DNA of 64,000 bases from JAUHXS01 sp965213575 (GCA_965213575.1 CBDBZN010000007.1:62001-126000), one strand, 5' to 3'; counted from the stretch's first letter, positions 37,125 through 47,612 are shown. Notes: generated from the sequence alone by a model not told the origin. Made by a program: numbers and translations.

Positions 37125-38372
37125 ATGAGTAATGAAACATCAGAACAGGTAACTGAGTCCAACAGTAAATTATTAAAAGCGAAACAACTTGAAGTAAATT
37201 CTCTTTTAGAAGTTACTCAAGCTATTAATAGTAACCTTTCAGCTGATCATCTGTTTAAGATCTTTGAATTTATTAGCAGAGGGCAGATTGGTGTGGAGCA
37301 AATGGCTATCATTTATTATGAAAATAAACGATGGAGCTGTGTAAGTCAATATGGAACTATTGCTTATATTTTTGATAAACGGGTTTTTAAAGAATTAACC
37401 CGTTATACTGCTATTACTTCACTTACAGGGCATAAGGATGAAATACTTAATCAATATGAGTATGTTATTCCTATTCAACATCAACAAAAAGCCATCGCTT
37501 TTGTTTTAGTCGGTAAATTTAGAGATACCTCTTACGCCGGTAGCGCAGAAGATAAAGTCAAATTTCTTCAAACACTTTCTAACATTATAATTGTAGCCAT
37601 TCAAAATAAAAAGCTTTTTGAGAGACAACTAGAGCAAGAAGCTATCAAAAAAGAATTAGAAGTGGCTGCCCAGATGCAGAAAATGCTTATCCCGAGTATT
37701 TTCCCTCCCAGCAAAGACCTTGAAATAGATGCTGTTTATATTCCTCACCACAGTATTGGTGGTGACTATTATGACCTTATCTCTTTAGAAGATGGATCAT
37801 ATGTAGTATGTATTGCCGACATATCCGGGAAAGGTATTCCCGCAGCTCTTTTAATGTCTAATTTCCAAGCTAATCTTCGCCTGCTGGTGCAGCAAGATTA
37901 TTCTTTGAAAGAAGCGGTGACGCTATTAAACAACCGAGTGAGCGATGTAGCACGAGGAGATAAATTTATCACCTTGTTCTTAGGCAAATATGATCCAAAA
38001 TCGAAGAAATTGATTTACATTAATGCAGGCCACAATCCCCCATTATTGTACCAAGAAAAGGAAAAACAAGTTATATTACTAGATAAAGGTTCTACTTTAT
38101 TAGGCATCTTTGATCAGTTGCCCTCGATCACTACAACGGAAATTACTATTAGCCCTAATTCTTTTTTGTTTAAATATACAGATGGGGTTACTGAACTGGA
38201 AAATGAAACGAATGAACAATATGAATTAGAACGCTTGACTAATTTTATGATCAAAAATAAATCATTATCTATGAAAGAATTTAATCATAAGATGTTAAAC
38301 GAATTAACCAAGTATAAAGGCAAAAGAGCCTTTAATGACGATGTTACTTTTTTAAGTGCCAGGTTTTTATAG
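37125..38372 (+). CDS. PP2C/SpoIIE-type serine phosphatase with N-terminal GAF-like domain (RsbU-like)
   Basis: 415 residues. The first 160 form a GAF-like sensor region, followed by a short coiled linker (about 160-185) and a SpoIIE phosphatase domain. Metal-binding aspartates are D214/D217 in GGDYYD and D232 in IADISGKGIPAAL, with the final FNDDVTFL. Such proteins dephosphorylate anti-sigma-factor antagonists or similar partners in response to a signal bound by the sensor; no rsbV/rsbW partner is adjacent. A TAGCTTTG element (37108-37115) sits ten bases before the ATG. Divergent from the RsmI-like gene. Confidence 0.9.
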   Translation: MSNETSEQVTESNSKLLKAKQLEVNSLLEVTQAINSNLSADHLFKIFEFISRGQIGVEQMAIIYYENKRWSCVSQYGTIAYIFDKRVFKELTRYTAITSLTGHKDEILNQYEYVIPIQHQQKAIAFVLVGKFRDTSYAGSAEDKVKFLQTLSNIIIVAIQNKKLFERQLEQEAIKKELEVAAQMQKMLIPSIFPPSKDLEIDAVYIPHHSIGGDYYDLISLEDGSYVVCIADISGKGIPAALLMSNFQANLRLLVQQDYSLKEAVTLLNNRVSDVARGDKFITLFLGKYDPKSKKLIYINAGHNPPLLYQEKEKQVILLDKGSTLLGIFDQLPSITTTEITISPNSFLFKYTDGVTELENETNEQYELERLTNFMIKNKSLSMKEFNHKMLNELTKYKGKRAFNDDVTFLSARFL

Positions 38373-38384
38373 GTTGGCTTTATA

Positions 38385-40238
38385 TTACCTAGTTAGCAAG
38401 ACATTACCCGAAAAACTACTGCCATTAATAATGGCTGAATAAGTATATACCCCATCAGGACAATCAATTCCCAAATGCTTTCCATCCCAAGGCTGAGATT
38501 CAGAGGTAACAAATATTTCTTCTCCTAATCTGCTATATATAAAAAGTTGGTAATCTAGCGATAATACTGATGGAGAAAACAAATCATTAACTCCATCATT
38601 ATTAGGTGTAAAGGCATTCGGTATAAAAAAAGAGCATTCCGTTGTGATAGTATATTCTATAGTATCTTTAGAACAACTATTAAATACGTTTAGTAAATAT
38701 ATTCCGTTTTCATCTACAGTCAAGGGAATATTAACGCCATGTGAAATCCATTCATATTCAACACCAACAGGGTAATCGAGTGTAATTTCAGTAGCACCGC
38801 AAATAGATGTATCAATAGGAGAGGTGGTAATATTTAAAGGTGTATCTGCCATAATTTCCAAGCTAAGAGAATCAGCTACACAAACATTACTTACTTTTAG
38901 CTTAATAGTATGAGGATCTGAATCTGAAAAAAGGTAATTAAAAGTATTATTTGGCATGTAAAAACTATCTATTATATTATTATCAACTGACCATTCCCAT
39001 AGATCAATAAGGCCGTCAGCGCTGTCAATAAAAGTTGCTAAAGAATCTACACATACGGTTTCAGCAATGAAATCTGCAGTGATCGGAACTAATGGTAGTG
39101 GGGAAACATAGTTAGCATCAAAATAACTAGATATAAAATCCGGCAAAATAGATCCTGTTACGCCCGCAGGTAAGTCAATACTCTGAAATTCAAAATCACA
39201 CCCTACTCCTGCTATATTCGGATCATTGATGACACTTAATGAACTACCGGATCCTATATAAATTTTTCCATCCAGGCCTAATTGAAAATCTCCTCCAAGA
39301 GAAAAAAAATCAAATTTTTCAATAGTATCTACTGAATTTCTTATGGCAGATGGAGATCCGGCTAGTAGGTCATATTGAAGTAAATAAGTATCAAAAGAAT
39401 CATAATTATCATCTCTTAAATATAAATATTGGCCATTTGGGGAAAATTCATACATTCCGGAAAATCTATTATCTAATGAGACCATATTAGAAACTACTCC
39501 TGTAGACGCATCAAAATCAAAAACTTCGGTAATTCTAGTTGAGAAATTAAACTCCAAAGGAGTAAAAGCAATTTTATCTCCCTGAGGTGATATTTTTAAA
39601 TTATTAGGGACCCTCGCATATGAGGAGCCTACAGACGAAAAAACAGGGCCTGTAATACCGGCAGGAGAAACTAAATAGGCCACAAATCGATCGGTATCAT
39701 ACTCGTGGGTGACTACCCAAGTATCTCTACCGTTTGAATGTTTTACGGCTGCAACGGCCTGATTGACTACAGAAAATAATCGCTCATTTTTAACAATAAC
39801 ATCCCCTAATCCTCCATTCAAACCTACGTCAACTATAGAATAGAAGAACCCTCCCCCATTTGGAAAATGAGATGCACCACTAATACCATCTAAACTAAAA
39901 ATATAATACTGGTTCTCTTCGCAAACGGATGGCACTATTATTGTTTGAATAGCAAGATCGTGCCCTAACAGCCCTTGCCCGTTAGGCATTGGCTCATTAT
40001 TTTTATTCCATACGGTGATCCCGTCTGTATAAAATAATAAATTTCCTAATGTATCACATATAGTTGCTACACCCCAAGGTATATTGTGCACTACATCTTC
40101 AATCGGCACTGCAGTGCCGGAACTGAAATCTAACCCCGCTTTATCACCAAAGTACCAAATATTAGCTTCCTTTTGAGCGTACGTGTATGTATGCAAATAA
40201 AACACTAAACTTCCTATAAGTACTAGATATGCTTTCAT
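38385..40238 (-). CDS. T9SS cargo protein with PKD-like domain and CHU_C sorting domain
   Basis: 617 residues. Signal peptide 1-21 (ending TYAQ). The first 370 residues are a beta-propeller-like region opening with NIWYFGDKAGLDFSSG and LLFYTDGITVWN, a type often seen in Bacteroidota surface proteins. One PKD-like segment follows (about 390-460), then a short Ig-like region. The C-terminal 90 residues form a type B gliding-motility-associated sorting domain: IPNAFTPNNDGVNDLF, LFIYSRLGEEIF, PWDGKHLG. Exported by T9SS to the surface. Lies three bases after the next cargo gene on the same strand, so the two are probably co-transcribed. Confidence 0.9.
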   Translation of the reverse strand: MKAYLVLIGSLVFYLHTYTYAQKEANIWYFGDKAGLDFSSGTAVPIEDVVHNIPWGVATICDTLGNLLFYTDGITVWNKNNEPMPNGQGLLGHDLAIQTIIVPSVCEENQYYIFSLDGISGASHFPNGGGFFYSIVDVGLNGGLGDVIVKNERLFSVVNQAVAAVKHSNGRDTWVVTHEYDTDRFVAYLVSPAGITGPVFSSVGSSYARVPNNLKISPQGDKIAFTPLEFNFSTRITEVFDFDASTGVVSNMVSLDNRFSGMYEFSPNGQYLYLRDDNYDSFDTYLLQYDLLAGSPSAIRNSVDTIEKFDFFSLGGDFQLGLDGKIYIGSGSSLSVINDPNIAGVGCDFEFQSIDLPAGVTGSILPDFISSYFDANYVSPLPLVPITADFIAETVCVDSLATFIDSADGLIDLWEWSVDNNIIDSFYMPNNTFNYLFSDSDPHTIKLKVSNVCVADSLSLEIMADTPLNITTSPIDTSICGATEITLDYPVGVEYEWISHGVNIPLTVDENGIYLLNVFNSCSKDTIEYTITTECSFFIPNAFTPNNDGVNDLFSPSVLSLDYQLFIYSRLGEEIFVTSESQPWDGKHLGIDCPDGVYTYSAIINGSSFSGNVLLTR

Positions 40239-40241
40239 ATA

Positions 40242-42074
40242 CTATTTTTTTACCAAAGGATATATATAAAAATTATCAGAGGTAACTAATACTACTTCAT
40301 ATAAACCCGAAGGCAATACTGAAAGGTCAATTAAACTATTTGTTGAATTGACAAATTGCTGTTCGAATACAATTTGTCCGTAAACGTTCATTACTTTAAC
40401 TAAACAATCCGACTGGTCAAAACCTAACTCTATAGATAGATTAATAGTCTTTTCAAACGGATTTGGATATACTTTATAATTTACCGAAGAAAAAGGATTT
40501 TTCTCAATAGCTGTTGTACTATCTTTTACATATAAAATATGAATTGCTGTATCCTTGCATATACCGTTACTTGCTATTAACTTTACCTCTAATTCACCAG
40601 ATTCAGTTATTATTTTGGAAAAATTTTGAGTAGTAAATTCTAAACCATTATTGAAAAACCACTGATACTGCATAGCACCTGTTGTTTGATTATTACTTTC
40701 TAAAGTTGTTCCAATCGTAATAGTATCTGATGAAACAGGTATGGTATTTTCAAGTAAAGTAAATAATGCTTCCGGGCTGGTTGAGATAGTAATGTTATTA
40801 GATGTAGAATCGAATAAAACATCAGAAGAGTCTACCACTAATTTAACAACATAATCTCCTGCTGTATCAAATAAATAATTTAAATTTTCATCCGAAGAGA
40901 CTGAATCGCCATTTACATACCATATATAGCCATTGGCATTAATGGAATTATTTGTAAATAATATAGTGTCTCCAGTACACCCCGTTGCAGGGCCGGTAAA
41001 AGCTGCAACAATGAAAGTATCTATAACATGATTGGTGATGATCACTCCATTAGCACCTGAAACATAAATAGCACTATCATTGTAAACATCAATAGCCAGC
41101 AAATTCTCAGATACGCCACTATTTTGTGTTATCCAATTTAATCCCCCATCATTAGTATATAAAATCATTCCGTTATTGCCTACTGCATAGCCTTCAGCAG
41201 CATTAAGAAATTCAATACTTTGCACTACTTCTGCCACATGCATGCTGTCCCATGTGCTCCCCGCATCATTACTTCGTACAATTAATCCTTTATCATTCAT
41301 TTTTCCAGCAAGTATCAGGCTTTCAGCACTCGGAAAAACTGCTGTTAAATAAATCATATCATCCGGAGCCTTGTCAACAGTTACTACTGACCAAACCTCC
41401 CCTCCATCAGTAGTAGCTCTCACTAGATTGCGTTCTCCTGCAATAATTCCAATTTCCTGAGTAAGAAATGTAATAGCATTCATATATATTCTTTCGGTAG
41501 CGAAGGGATTTTCTATTAAAAACTCAGTCCAATCCCCACCTGCATTTTCTGTTTTTATTACATGAATATTATCATTAAATCTATCTCCCCCGGGAGGAGC
41601 TGAAGCTTCTGCAGGGGACAATAAAACGTATCCGGTATTTCCATTAAAAAAATATGCATCTCTACTTAGCCCATAGGCTATTAAATTAGGAATAGTTATT
41701 TCACTCCATGTTTGCCCTTCATCAATGGTCCGTAAGTATTGCATCTCTTGTCGTTCAGGATTTAAAATGTCTTGAAAAAAAATATATCCGGTATCTCCCT
41801 CCAGTTCTATATCATGATAAGTTTTTTCATATACTCCTATTGGTAAAGCTATATGTTGCCAGCTTAAACCTTGATTGTTGGTAACAATACTTTCAGCATT
41901 TGCGCCGACAGCAAATCCTCTGTTAGCATCACTAAATTCTATTGCATTTAGATTTTCTGTGGTATTAGAGTTTAAAATCGTCCATTGAGAAAAAGAATTT
42001 ATAGAAATGAGACTTAGACAAATTATAAAAAATGTTAATCGTGGAACTTTGTAAACACAGTAATTTTTCTTCAT
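40242..42074 (-). CDS. T9SS cargo protein with YCF48/BNR-like propeller, PKD domain and type A sorting domain
   Basis: 610 residues. A signal peptide covers about the first 29. Residues 30-350 repeat a beta-propeller pattern (GFAVGANAESIVTNNQGLSW; GYAVGNNGMILYTNDGGLNW), as in photosystem II assembly/YCF48-like and BNR repeat proteins; here it is more likely an extracellular scaffold. A PKD domain follows (about 355-440). The last 75 residues form a type A sorting domain: YKVYPNPFEKTINLS and DLSVLPSGLYEVVLV. So this neighbour of a type B cargo uses the other T9SS sorting signal. ATG start at 42074. Confidence 0.9.
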   Translation of the reverse strand: MKKNYCVYKVPRLTFFIICLSLISINSFSQWTILNSNTTENLNAIEFSDANRGFAVGANAESIVTNNQGLSWQHIALPIGVYEKTYHDIELEGDTGYIFFQDILNPERQEMQYLRTIDEGQTWSEITIPNLIAYGLSRDAYFFNGNTGYVLLSPAEASAPPGGDRFNDNIHVIKTENAGGDWTEFLIENPFATERIYMNAITFLTQEIGIIAGERNLVRATTDGGEVWSVVTVDKAPDDMIYLTAVFPSAESLILAGKMNDKGLIVRSNDAGSTWDSMHVAEVVQSIEFLNAAEGYAVGNNGMILYTNDGGLNWITQNSGVSENLLAIDVYNDSAIYVSGANGVIITNHVIDTFIVAAFTGPATGCTGDTILFTNNSINANGYIWYVNGDSVSSDENLNYLFDTAGDYVVKLVVDSSDVLFDSTSNNITISTSPEALFTLLENTIPVSSDTITIGTTLESNNQTTGAMQYQWFFNNGLEFTTQNFSKIITESGELEVKLIASNGICKDTAIHILYVKDSTTAIEKNPFSSVNYKVYPNPFEKTINLSIELGFDQSDCLVKVMNVYGQIVFEQQFVNSTNSLIDLSVLPSGLYEVVLVTSDNFYIYPLVKK

Positions 42075-42154
42075 GGTATCATTTTAAGATAAAAGAATAT
42101 TAATATATATAAATTTAATATTAAATGATGACAAATGCAATACAGTAAGAGAAA

Positions 42155-45100
42155 TCAAATAGCCTCCAACATAGCTTTATAAATCACATCATGGATGCGT
42201 GTCCGCACATCTGTCTGTATTAACGTTCTGTTAGATGCATCTGGGTAAACTCTATTAGATAAAAAAACATATGTTAAGTTATGCGCCGGGTCAGCCCACA
42301 TACAAGTACCGGTAAAGCCACTGTGTCCAAAGGTTTTAGCAGAAGCGTATTTAGAAGTGGGGCCTCCGTAAGAAGGATCAGTCTCAGGCTTGTCAAAGCC
42401 TAATCCTCTTCTATTATTGTTAATTTGTCGAGAAGTGAATTCTTCAATAGTATTTGGGTCGATATAATCTTGATAACCATAAGAACCACCATTTAACAAC
42501 ATTTGTAAGATGATGGCTAAATCATTTGCATCTGAAAATAATCCTGCATGTCCTGCTACACCACCCAACATAGCAGCGCCCTGATCATGAACATATCCGT
42601 GGATTAATTGTTTTCTGAACACCGTATCCATTTCTGTAGGCGGAATTCTAGATAATGGAAATTTATAAATCGGATTATAAGTCATAGTGGCTAGGCCTAA
42701 TGGCTTATAAAAAATATTATTTACATATTTATCTATAGGTTGTTTGGTTATATTCTCAACGATAGTCCTGCATAAATAAAAACCTAAATCGCTGTAAACA
42801 TATCGCTTACTTCGGTTGACTTCAGAATTAAGAATAGTATTCCAAATAGAATCTGTGTAATCATGTTGAATGTACAATTCATTCGCAACTTTAACAGAGT
42901 AATAATCATTAGGTGAGTAGCAGTAATTTTCATCACAAAAGCCTTCTGCATTTAAAGTATATTCATAAAAAGGTATCCAAGCTTTCAGTCCTGCTTGATG
43001 TAATAACACATCTTGAATGGATATTTTACTTTTATCCGTTTTTTTTAACTCGGGAATATAGTTAGAAAGATTCTTTTTTACTTTTATCTCTTTTTCATCC
43101 ACCAATTTCATTATTGCAAGCGTAGTGGCAGCAACTTTAGTAATAGAAGCCAAATCATATATATCAGTTGGCCTTACAATAGTTTTATTATCATATGTAT
43201 GGTAGCCATAACCTCTATTAAAGATCACCTTATTATCTTTTGCAATCAATATTTGACAGCCCGGTGTGGCGTGGTTGAGTATTGCTTCTTTTATAATTGA
43301 GTCGATGAGAGAAAGAGAAGCTGTTGAAATACCTACTTCTTCAGGAATGGTGTATTTAAGCCTGCCGGTATTCATAGAAGTTTCTCCGGTATTGTATTTA
43401 AAGTTTTCACCTGCCGAAACGGGAAGTTTTCCGGAAGCCTTTACTCCGCCAAATATTAGTTGTGCGGCTAAACTTTGAGTAATATCGTTGTCTTCATAAG
43501 CAACCAATATATTAGGAACATTTTCAAAATATTTTAAACTATAAGGACTTCCGAAAATAGTTAAAATTACATTTGTCTTCTTACTTAGATTATTAATTAA
43601 AGTCCTTGTAGTTTCTGTAATTCCATATTCTTTTGAAAGATATTTACTCATATCTTGCACTCCAATAATCACCGTATTATAAGCGGCCGCTTGCTCTTCT
43701 AAAGCACTCATGGCATCTTGCGAAAGCGATTTATCTACTCTGAACGTCCGCATCGGAGCATACAAATTTAATGTCTTTTGAAAAACACTTTCTTCATTTT
43801 TCCTATTCGCAATGACTATGGAAGCAATATTTAGTTTATCTAAATTTTTAAGCGGAATAGTGGCTTTTTCATTTTTAGCAATAGTTAAAGCAGACTCATA
43901 TAATTTTCGATTGAGAAGCTCAGCATACATCGTATTAAGTTGCAAATTAACGCTATCCGCAGCGATAGGATTGTTGTCATTTAATCCTGTCCAGTATTTA
44001 GTTTTTAGAATGTTTTTAACTTTTTTATCTAAATCGCTTTGTTGAATTAAGCTGTCTTTGATAGCTTGCTTTATTTTGTTAATAGCAGTAGGCACATCCT
44101 CAGGAAATAAAAGTACATCATTACCTGCAAGCAAAGCTTTTAAATCTACTTCTCCAGGAGTAAAATAACTGCTCACACCTTTCATGTTTAAAGCATCGGT
44201 AAAAACAAGGCCTTTAAATTTCAATTTGGTTTTCAACAGATCAGTTACTACATTTTTTGATAAAGAAACAGCTGTATTACTGGAGCTGTCTAGGCTGGGA
44301 ATATAGAGATGTGCTGCCATGATGCTACCAACGCCATTGTTGATGAGTTGCTTAAAAGGATAAAGCTCTAAAGAATCAAGCCGAGAAGCGTTATGGGGTA
44401 TAGTAGGTAAGGATTTATGAGAGTCCATGTCAGTATCTCCATGCCCCGGAAAATGCTTAGCGCAAGCCAACACTCCGCCATCTTGTAATCCTTTCATATA
44501 AGCTAATCCTTTTTGCGCAACGTTATATTTGTTTTCTCCAAACGACCGGTCATTGATAACCGGGTTGGCAGGATTATTATTAACATCTACTACCGGAGCA
44601 AAATTTACATGAACTCCTAAAATTTTACATTGCCTAGCAATTTCTCGGCCCATCTGATAGAGGAGTTGATTATCTTGAATGGCTCCTAAGGTAAGTTGCC
44701 GAGGAAAATTCATTGTACTGTCTAAGCGCATGCCCAACCCCCACTCGGCATCCATGCCTATAAGTAAGGGAACTTCAGCTATGCCTTGGTAACGATTGGT
44801 AAGTGTTGCTTGCGCCCTTGGATTCCCTTGAAAAAAAATTAATCCACCGATGTGTTGTTCTTTAATTAAAGCCTCAATTTCTTGGATATGAGCGTCTGTT
44901 TTATTTGAATAAGCTGCTACCATAAACAGCTGCCCGATCTTCTCTTCTTGGGAAAGGCCGGCAAAAATAGAATCCACCCAAGCATTACCGTTATTATTTT
45001 GAAAAGGGGGATTGCTTTCTTTAGGGGGATAAAAAGAAGAGAAAGAGACAAAAATAAGAACTAAAAAAAAATGTATGTAAATTTTACTCAAAATATGATG

Positions 45101-45157
45101 GTTATGCTTAAAAAGCTTAAAACTAGTTAACGGTAAAATGCATGATTTAGTATGCAA
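42155..45157 (-). CDS. Glycoside hydrolase family 3 fused to a serine hydrolase (beta-lactamase family)
   Basis: 1000 residues, exported. The GH3 domain (about 55-390) has the NagZ-type motif KHFPGHGDTDMDSH (234-247, catalytic His/Asp dyad) and the nucleophile D321 in FTDALNMKG, pointing to beta-N-acetylglucosaminidase action on muropeptides. A second GH3 C-terminal sandwich spans about 400-600. The last 390 residues are a class C-type serine hydrolase: SITK (671-674), YSD (788-790) and GHSG (944-947). The fusion suggests a periplasmic enzyme that trims peptidoglycan glycan and peptide. TTG 45157 gives an odd 23-residue leader; a TTG at 45091 would give a cleaner signal peptide (MSKIYIHFFLVLIF). 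It follows the PorE-like gene by 19 bases. Confidence 0.92.
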   Translation of the reverse strand: MHTKSCILPLTSFKLFKHNHHILSKIYIHFFLVLIFVSFSSFYPPKESNPPFQNNNGNAWVDSIFAGLSQEEKIGQLFMVAAYSNKTDAHIQEIEALIKEQHIGGLIFFQGNPRAQATLTNRYQGIAEVPLLIGMDAEWGLGMRLDSTMNFPRQLTLGAIQDNQLLYQMGREIARQCKILGVHVNFAPVVDVNNNPANPVINDRSFGENKYNVAQKGLAYMKGLQDGGVLACAKHFPGHGDTDMDSHKSLPTIPHNASRLDSLELYPFKQLINNGVGSIMAAHLYIPSLDSSSNTAVSLSKNVVTDLLKTKLKFKGLVFTDALNMKGVSSYFTPGEVDLKALLAGNDVLLFPEDVPTAINKIKQAIKDSLIQQSDLDKKVKNILKTKYWTGLNDNNPIAADSVNLQLNTMYAELLNRKLYESALTIAKNEKATIPLKNLDKLNIASIVIANRKNEESVFQKTLNLYAPMRTFRVDKSLSQDAMSALEEQAAAYNTVIIGVQDMSKYLSKEYGITETTRTLINNLSKKTNVILTIFGSPYSLKYFENVPNILVAYEDNDITQSLAAQLIFGGVKASGKLPVSAGENFKYNTGETSMNTGRLKYTIPEEVGISTASLSLIDSIIKEAILNHATPGCQILIAKDNKVIFNRGYGYHTYDNKTIVRPTDIYDLASITKVAATTLAIMKLVDEKEIKVKKNLSNYIPELKKTDKSKISIQDVLLHQAGLKAWIPFYEYTLNAEGFCDENYCYSPNDYYSVKVANELYIQHDYTDSIWNTILNSEVNRSKRYVYSDLGFYLCRTIVENITKQPIDKYVNNIFYKPLGLATMTYNPIYKFPLSRIPPTEMDTVFRKQLIHGYVHDQGAAMLGGVAGHAGLFSDANDLAIILQMLLNGGSYGYQDYIDPNTIEEFTSRQINNNRRGLGFDKPETDPSYGGPTSKYASAKTFGHSGFTGTCMWADPAHNLTYVFLSNRVYPDASNRTLIQTDVRTRIHDVIYKAMLEAI

Positions 45158-45176
45158 TAACTATGCCTTAATATGA

Positions 45177-47612
45177 TCAATGCTTTACTATAAAGGCATC
45201 GTAGAACTTAGGCAATAATTCTTTTCGAAATTCATTTGCTTCCTCAAAAGAATCAAACAAACCAACTGTATACCGGGTAAGGCCATCATCCCATTTACGG
45301 ACTTTAATATTTGGTGTATTTTTAAAAAACCCATTAGTAGGAGGAAGGGCAGTCCTGAAAGCAGCGATCTGCACTTTATAGCCCGGTGTCCAGTCAGTAT
45401 TAGTAGCAATAGGCTTTTTAGCAGGTTCTTTAGGTGGTTTTGCCCCTAATTCCATATCATCAATTTTATCAGTTGTTTCATTTAAGTTTTCTTTAACTAA
45501 AGGTTTTTTCTGCTCTACAGCTTTTGGTTTGGTAGTCGGAGCATCATTGATCTCCTTAATAAACTTAGCTACAACATCTTCTTGTGTAGGATCTTTATCC
45601 ATTGTTTTTTCAAGAGTATTTTTATTAACATACACTTGATTATCTTTTACTACAATTTGATCGGCAATGCCACCTTGTAAAACCCTTACCTCAATTTCTT
45701 GATCTACAAACGGATTTGCTTTACTTACTATTCTGGGTACAACTCTACTGGTATCTGTTCCATCAGCAGCTAATTGCTTTTTTAGAGATCTGCCAAGTGC
45801 ACTCGCTAAATTGAGTTTATTGGAATTAGTTGTGTCGGTAAAAACAGCTACTTCTAACTTTAAATCAGGATTATTCCTTAAAACATCTTCAATCTTAAGC
45901 AGGTCAGATTGAGATTTTTTTACATTAATTTCTCCTGTTTTAGGATCAGCAATGATTTTTTCCATCTTTGCGGTTTTACCTATATCTCCTTTCATATCTA
46001 TGTCATGCTCTATCTGTATGTATTTTTCTACATCTTTTAAAAACACATCGACATGTTTATCCATGGTGCCGTCTTCAGATAAAAAATGCACGTCGTAATT
46101 AGCTCCGGGAGGCAATGCAAGTAAATAGTCTCCGGATGATGCATTGGATTGATACTCGCCTACAACTAAGTTTTTATCAATATCTGTAACAATAATAATG
46201 GCATCTACGGCTTGGCCCAGCTCATTAACAATTCCTTTTAAGACTACCACGACCGGTTCTCCAAATTCATAATTCACTTCTACGGTGTATATGTCTGAAC
46301 CACCCAGCCCGCCTTCTCTGCGAGAAGTAAAGTATCCTTTTTTCCCACTCGCCGATAAAACAAAATACACATCATCGCCTGCTGTGTTAAGCGGATAGCC
46401 TATATTTTGTGGTTGATCCCAACCCTCGCCATTAAATTTAGATTTGAAAATATCAAATCCTCCCATACTTTTGTGCCCTTTAGAGCTGAAAAACAGAGTT
46501 TCTCCATCAACGTGTATATATGGGCCTGTTTCATCTTGTTCAGTATTGATATCCGGGCCGAGATTAATGGCTTCTCCCCATGTACCATCCGGTTGTTTTT
46601 TAGAAACATAAATATCTCTCCCACCAAATCCACCCGGCCGGTCACTGGTGAAATATATTTCATTCTCTGTACCTGATAAAGATGCATGGGCTTCCATATA
46701 CATATTAGTATTTATTGGCTTAGGAAGTGCTTGAGGTATTGTCCATCTATCTCCTATTTTTTTGCTTTTATAAACATCTCCAAATCTGCCAAAAGAGCTG
46801 ATATATAACAACAATGTTTGCCCATCAGCAGAAAGCCCGGTAGTAGCTTCTTGTGCCTCTGTATTGATCGTATCAATTATATTATAAGGCTTTCTCCAGA
46901 TATCACCATTTCTTCTGGCAACATATATATCTTCAAAATACATTCCATATTCATCTTCATATCCTTGTATATCCATTTTTCCACCCACATTTCCCGGCCG
47001 CTTGGTGGTAAATACTAAGTATTCTTCATCGGCACTTACTAACGCACTATGTTCATCATATTTTGAATTGATCGGTTGGCCTAAATTTTGCACTTCTACA
47101 TCAATAGGATCCCGGACAATTTCTTTGGCATTTTTACACATTTTGATACTTAAAGCCGCATCATCTAAAATATCATAATCTACTTTATCATAATCAATAC
47201 AAGATTGATATGCAGCAATAGCTTTATCAAAACTATGACTAAGATGGTAGCTCTTGCCTAAATAATAATCCAACTCTCCTTCATTTAGTTTATACTTGCC
47301 TACCTTATTTACACCGCTTTCATTTAAACTTTCCAGTATTTCAACGGCTCTATCTTGATGGGTAAAGGTTTTAGTGTAACATACTGCTAGATTATACTGG
47401 TACTCAAGGTTATTAGGATTCAGGCTATCTAGCCTTTCATACATTTCTTGTGCACTGCCATAATATCCGGCTAAAAAATAATCTTCCGCATGTGATCTTA
47501 ATTGTTTCTCAGTTTTTGAAGTTTTAGCTTGTAATTTAAGTTGGCTAAATGAGCATACAGCCAAAACGATAAAGCATAGTATTATAGTTTTAAAGACAGG
47601 AAATCCTTTCAT
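45177..47612 (-). CDS. PorE-like envelope protein: TPR, PD40 propeller, CRD, degenerate OmpA-like region and SPOR domain
   Basis: 811 residues with a signal peptide ending near LQAK (about 29). TPR units cover about 35-160. A WD40/PD40 propeller follows (about 185-450) with repeats like IYFTSDRPGGFGGRDIYV and LFFSSKGHKSMGGFDIF. A carboxypeptidase-regulatory-like domain (about 455-530) comes next, then an OmpA_C-like stretch with EVAVFTDTTNSNKLN, lacking the normal conserved pattern. A SPOR domain (about 735-811, YKVQIAAFRTA) ends the protein. T9SS PorE has TPR-propeller-CRD-OmpA_C; here SPOR, which binds denuded glycan, is added. It probably ties an envelope machine to peptidoglycan. Upstream of the GH3 fusion gene. 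Confidence 0.85.
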   Translation of the reverse strand: MKGFPVFKTIILCFIVLAVCSFSQLKLQAKTSKTEKQLRSHAEDYFLAGYYGSAQEMYERLDSLNPNNLEYQYNLAVCYTKTFTHQDRAVEILESLNESGVNKVGKYKLNEGELDYYLGKSYHLSHSFDKAIAAYQSCIDYDKVDYDILDDAALSIKMCKNAKEIVRDPIDVEVQNLGQPINSKYDEHSALVSADEEYLVFTTKRPGNVGGKMDIQGYEDEYGMYFEDIYVARRNGDIWRKPYNIIDTINTEAQEATTGLSADGQTLLLYISSFGRFGDVYKSKKIGDRWTIPQALPKPINTNMYMEAHASLSGTENEIYFTSDRPGGFGGRDIYVSKKQPDGTWGEAINLGPDINTEQDETGPYIHVDGETLFFSSKGHKSMGGFDIFKSKFNGEGWDQPQNIGYPLNTAGDDVYFVLSASGKKGYFTSRREGGLGGSDIYTVEVNYEFGEPVVVVLKGIVNELGQAVDAIIIVTDIDKNLVVGEYQSNASSGDYLLALPPGANYDVHFLSEDGTMDKHVDVFLKDVEKYIQIEHDIDMKGDIGKTAKMEKIIADPKTGEINVKKSQSDLLKIEDVLRNNPDLKLEVAVFTDTTNSNKLNLASALGRSLKKQLAADGTDTSRVVPRIVSKANPFVDQEIEVRVLQGGIADQIVVKDNQVYVNKNTLEKTMDKDPTQEDVVAKFIKEINDAPTTKPKAVEQKKPLVKENLNETTDKIDDMELGAKPPKEPAKKPIATNTDWTPGYKVQIAAFRTALPPTNGFFKNTPNIKVRKWDDGLTRYTVGLFDSFEEANEFRKELLPKFYDAFIVKH

